Source of the DNA: Ignavibacteria bacterium
GTDB taxonomy: Bacteria > Bacteroidota > Ignavibacteria > Ignavibacteriales > Ignavibacteriaceae
NCBI GenBank assembly: GCA_029863735.1
Contig: JAOTUT010000084.1
Span: 1-6,743 of the forward strand
Direction: 5' to 3'
Length of the DNA stretch: 6,743 bases
Position numbers and translations under genes: made by a program. Below are positions 5,884 to 6,743 of the stretch, piece after piece. Each line of letters opens with the position of its first letter. Position 1 is the first letter of the stretch. The notes below the pieces were generated by a model, which made no database searches, was not told where the DNA came from, and saw only the letters and a list, made by a program, of their open reading frames with translations.

Positions 5884-6743
5884 ATGAGCTTCTTTAGTGA
5901 AGAATTTAATTTTGATGAATCTTCTGAATCTGGAAATGGAAATTTGAGGGAACAAATTGAAGATTGTAAAAAGCTGATTGATTCCGGTTCTGTCTATGGT
6001 TATCTCGATAAGTTTGATGAGGTAATTCAATCCTGTCTTGATAATGACCTAAATGAAGACGGACTATACTTGATTAATGGGCTTCTCGAAATCGCTCCCT
6101 ATAACTCAGAATACTGGATTAAAAAAGGTTTATTCCTTAATGCGCTTGGATATTTTAATGAGTCAATAGAATGTTTTAATAAAGCTCTTTCCTTAAATCC
6201 CGGTGATTCCGATGCTCTTGTTGACAAGTCAATCGCCGAAGAAAACATCGGGTTATTCACTCAGGCAAAAGAATCTCTTCACCATGCACTCACTAACGAT
6301 CCAAATAATGAAGATGCACTTTATAGTCTTGGAATACTTCATCAGCGGAATGCAGAGTTTGAGGAAGCAATAAAATACTTTGACAAAGTGCTCAAGTTAA
6401 ATCCTGAGTACTCCGAGGCATATTACGAGTTGGGATATTGTTACGAGAGTATCGAAAACTATACTAATGCTTTAAGTTCTTACGATAAATTTCTTGAACT
6501 TGATCCTTATAATCCAAATGGCTGGTATAACCGAGGAGTGATTCTGTCAAAGATGAATAAGCTCGAGCAGTCAATAAACAGCTACGATCTTGCCGTTTCA
6601 ATCAGAGAAAATTTTACGAGTGCGTGGTTCAACAGAGGTAACATCCTCGCTGAACTCGAAAGATTTACCGAGGCACTTGAAAGCTTCAGGAAAGCATATC
6701 AGTTAGATTCCAGTGATGAAACCACCTGCTTCAATATTGGTAA
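5884..6743 (+). CDS. Tetratricopeptide-repeat (TPR) protein, 3' end missing
   Basis: The frame is open from the ATG at 5884 to the window edge, giving 286 residues and no stop. After an acidic, serine-rich N-terminus (about 1-20, no signal peptide or membrane segment) and a divergent helical stretch (about 21-73), TPR units repeat with an exact 34-residue period, beginning at residues 74, 108, 142, 176, 210 and 244, with a seventh starting at 278. Each shows the usual pattern: aromatic or leucine near the start, G/A at position 8, A at about 20, and a closing L.P or L-D-x motif (such as ALSLNPGD, VLKLNPEY, FLELDPYN). TPR solenoids bind other proteins; no enzymatic domain is visible, so the specific role is unknown. 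AAGGG 6 nt before the ATG supports the start, while an overlapping ATG at 5880 is in another frame and stops after five codons. It is probably transcribed separately from sucC because of the terminator. The protein is likely cytoplasmic. Confidence 0.9.
   Translation, partial: MSFFSEEFNFDESSESGNGNLREQIEDCKKLIDSGSVYGYLDKFDEVIQSCLDNDLNEDGLYLINGLLEIAPYNSEYWIKKGLFLNALGYFNESIECFNKALSLNPGDSDALVDKSIAEENIGLFTQAKESLHHALTNDPNNEDALYSLGILHQRNAEFEEAIKYFDKVLKLNPEYSEAYYELGYCYESIENYTNALSSYDKFLELDPYNPNGWYNRGVILSKMNKLEQSINSYDLAVSIRENFTSAWFNRGNILAELERFTEALESFRKAYQLDSSDETTCFNIG

Overview
This is an ordinary chromosomal window of about 6.7 kb from an AT-rich bacterium. It holds five protein genes, two of them cut by the window edges, and no sign of phage, plasmid, transposase, CRISPR or RNA genes. 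The best guess for the source is the Bacteroidota/Chlorobi/Ignavibacteria group. This rests on recalled protein similarity: an ALDH4A1-type PruA, a SucC with a small insert after its GGRGKG motif, and a sucC with no sucD beside it. The short palindromic repeats downstream of pruA also resemble ones I recall from that group. The placement is an inference, not a measurement.

Layout: (1) 2-682, plus strand, the C-terminal part of an inositol-monophosphatase-family enzyme. (2) 679-2508, minus strand, a long-chain acyl-CoA synthetase of the FAA1 type, whose stop codon overlaps that of the phosphatase gene. (3) 2509-2756, a divergent control region with candidate promoters on both strands and an imperfect palindrome near its middle. 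(4) 2757-4388, plus strand, L-glutamate gamma-semialdehyde (P5C) dehydrogenase. (5) 4389-4504, a short spacer holding two inverted copies of a 27-bp hairpin repeat, one of which is placed to act as a terminator. (6) 4505-5719, plus strand, succinyl-CoA synthetase beta subunit, followed by a clear intrinsic terminator. (7) 5884 to the window end, plus strand, a TPR-repeat protein with its 3' end missing.

The genes look like separate transcription units rather than one operon. There is a loose metabolic theme. The acyl-CoA synthetase primes fatty acids for beta-oxidation or lipid synthesis, PruA finishes proline breakdown to glutamate, and SucC takes part in the TCA-cycle step that turns succinyl-CoA into succinate with formation of ATP or GTP. 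Nothing shows that they are co-regulated.

No new biological system is evident. The most interesting signal is the hairpin pair at 4401-4474: its inner core is largely conserved, while two stem base pairs differ between the copies in a compensating way. That is the pattern expected of a mobile or selected REP-like structured repeat.
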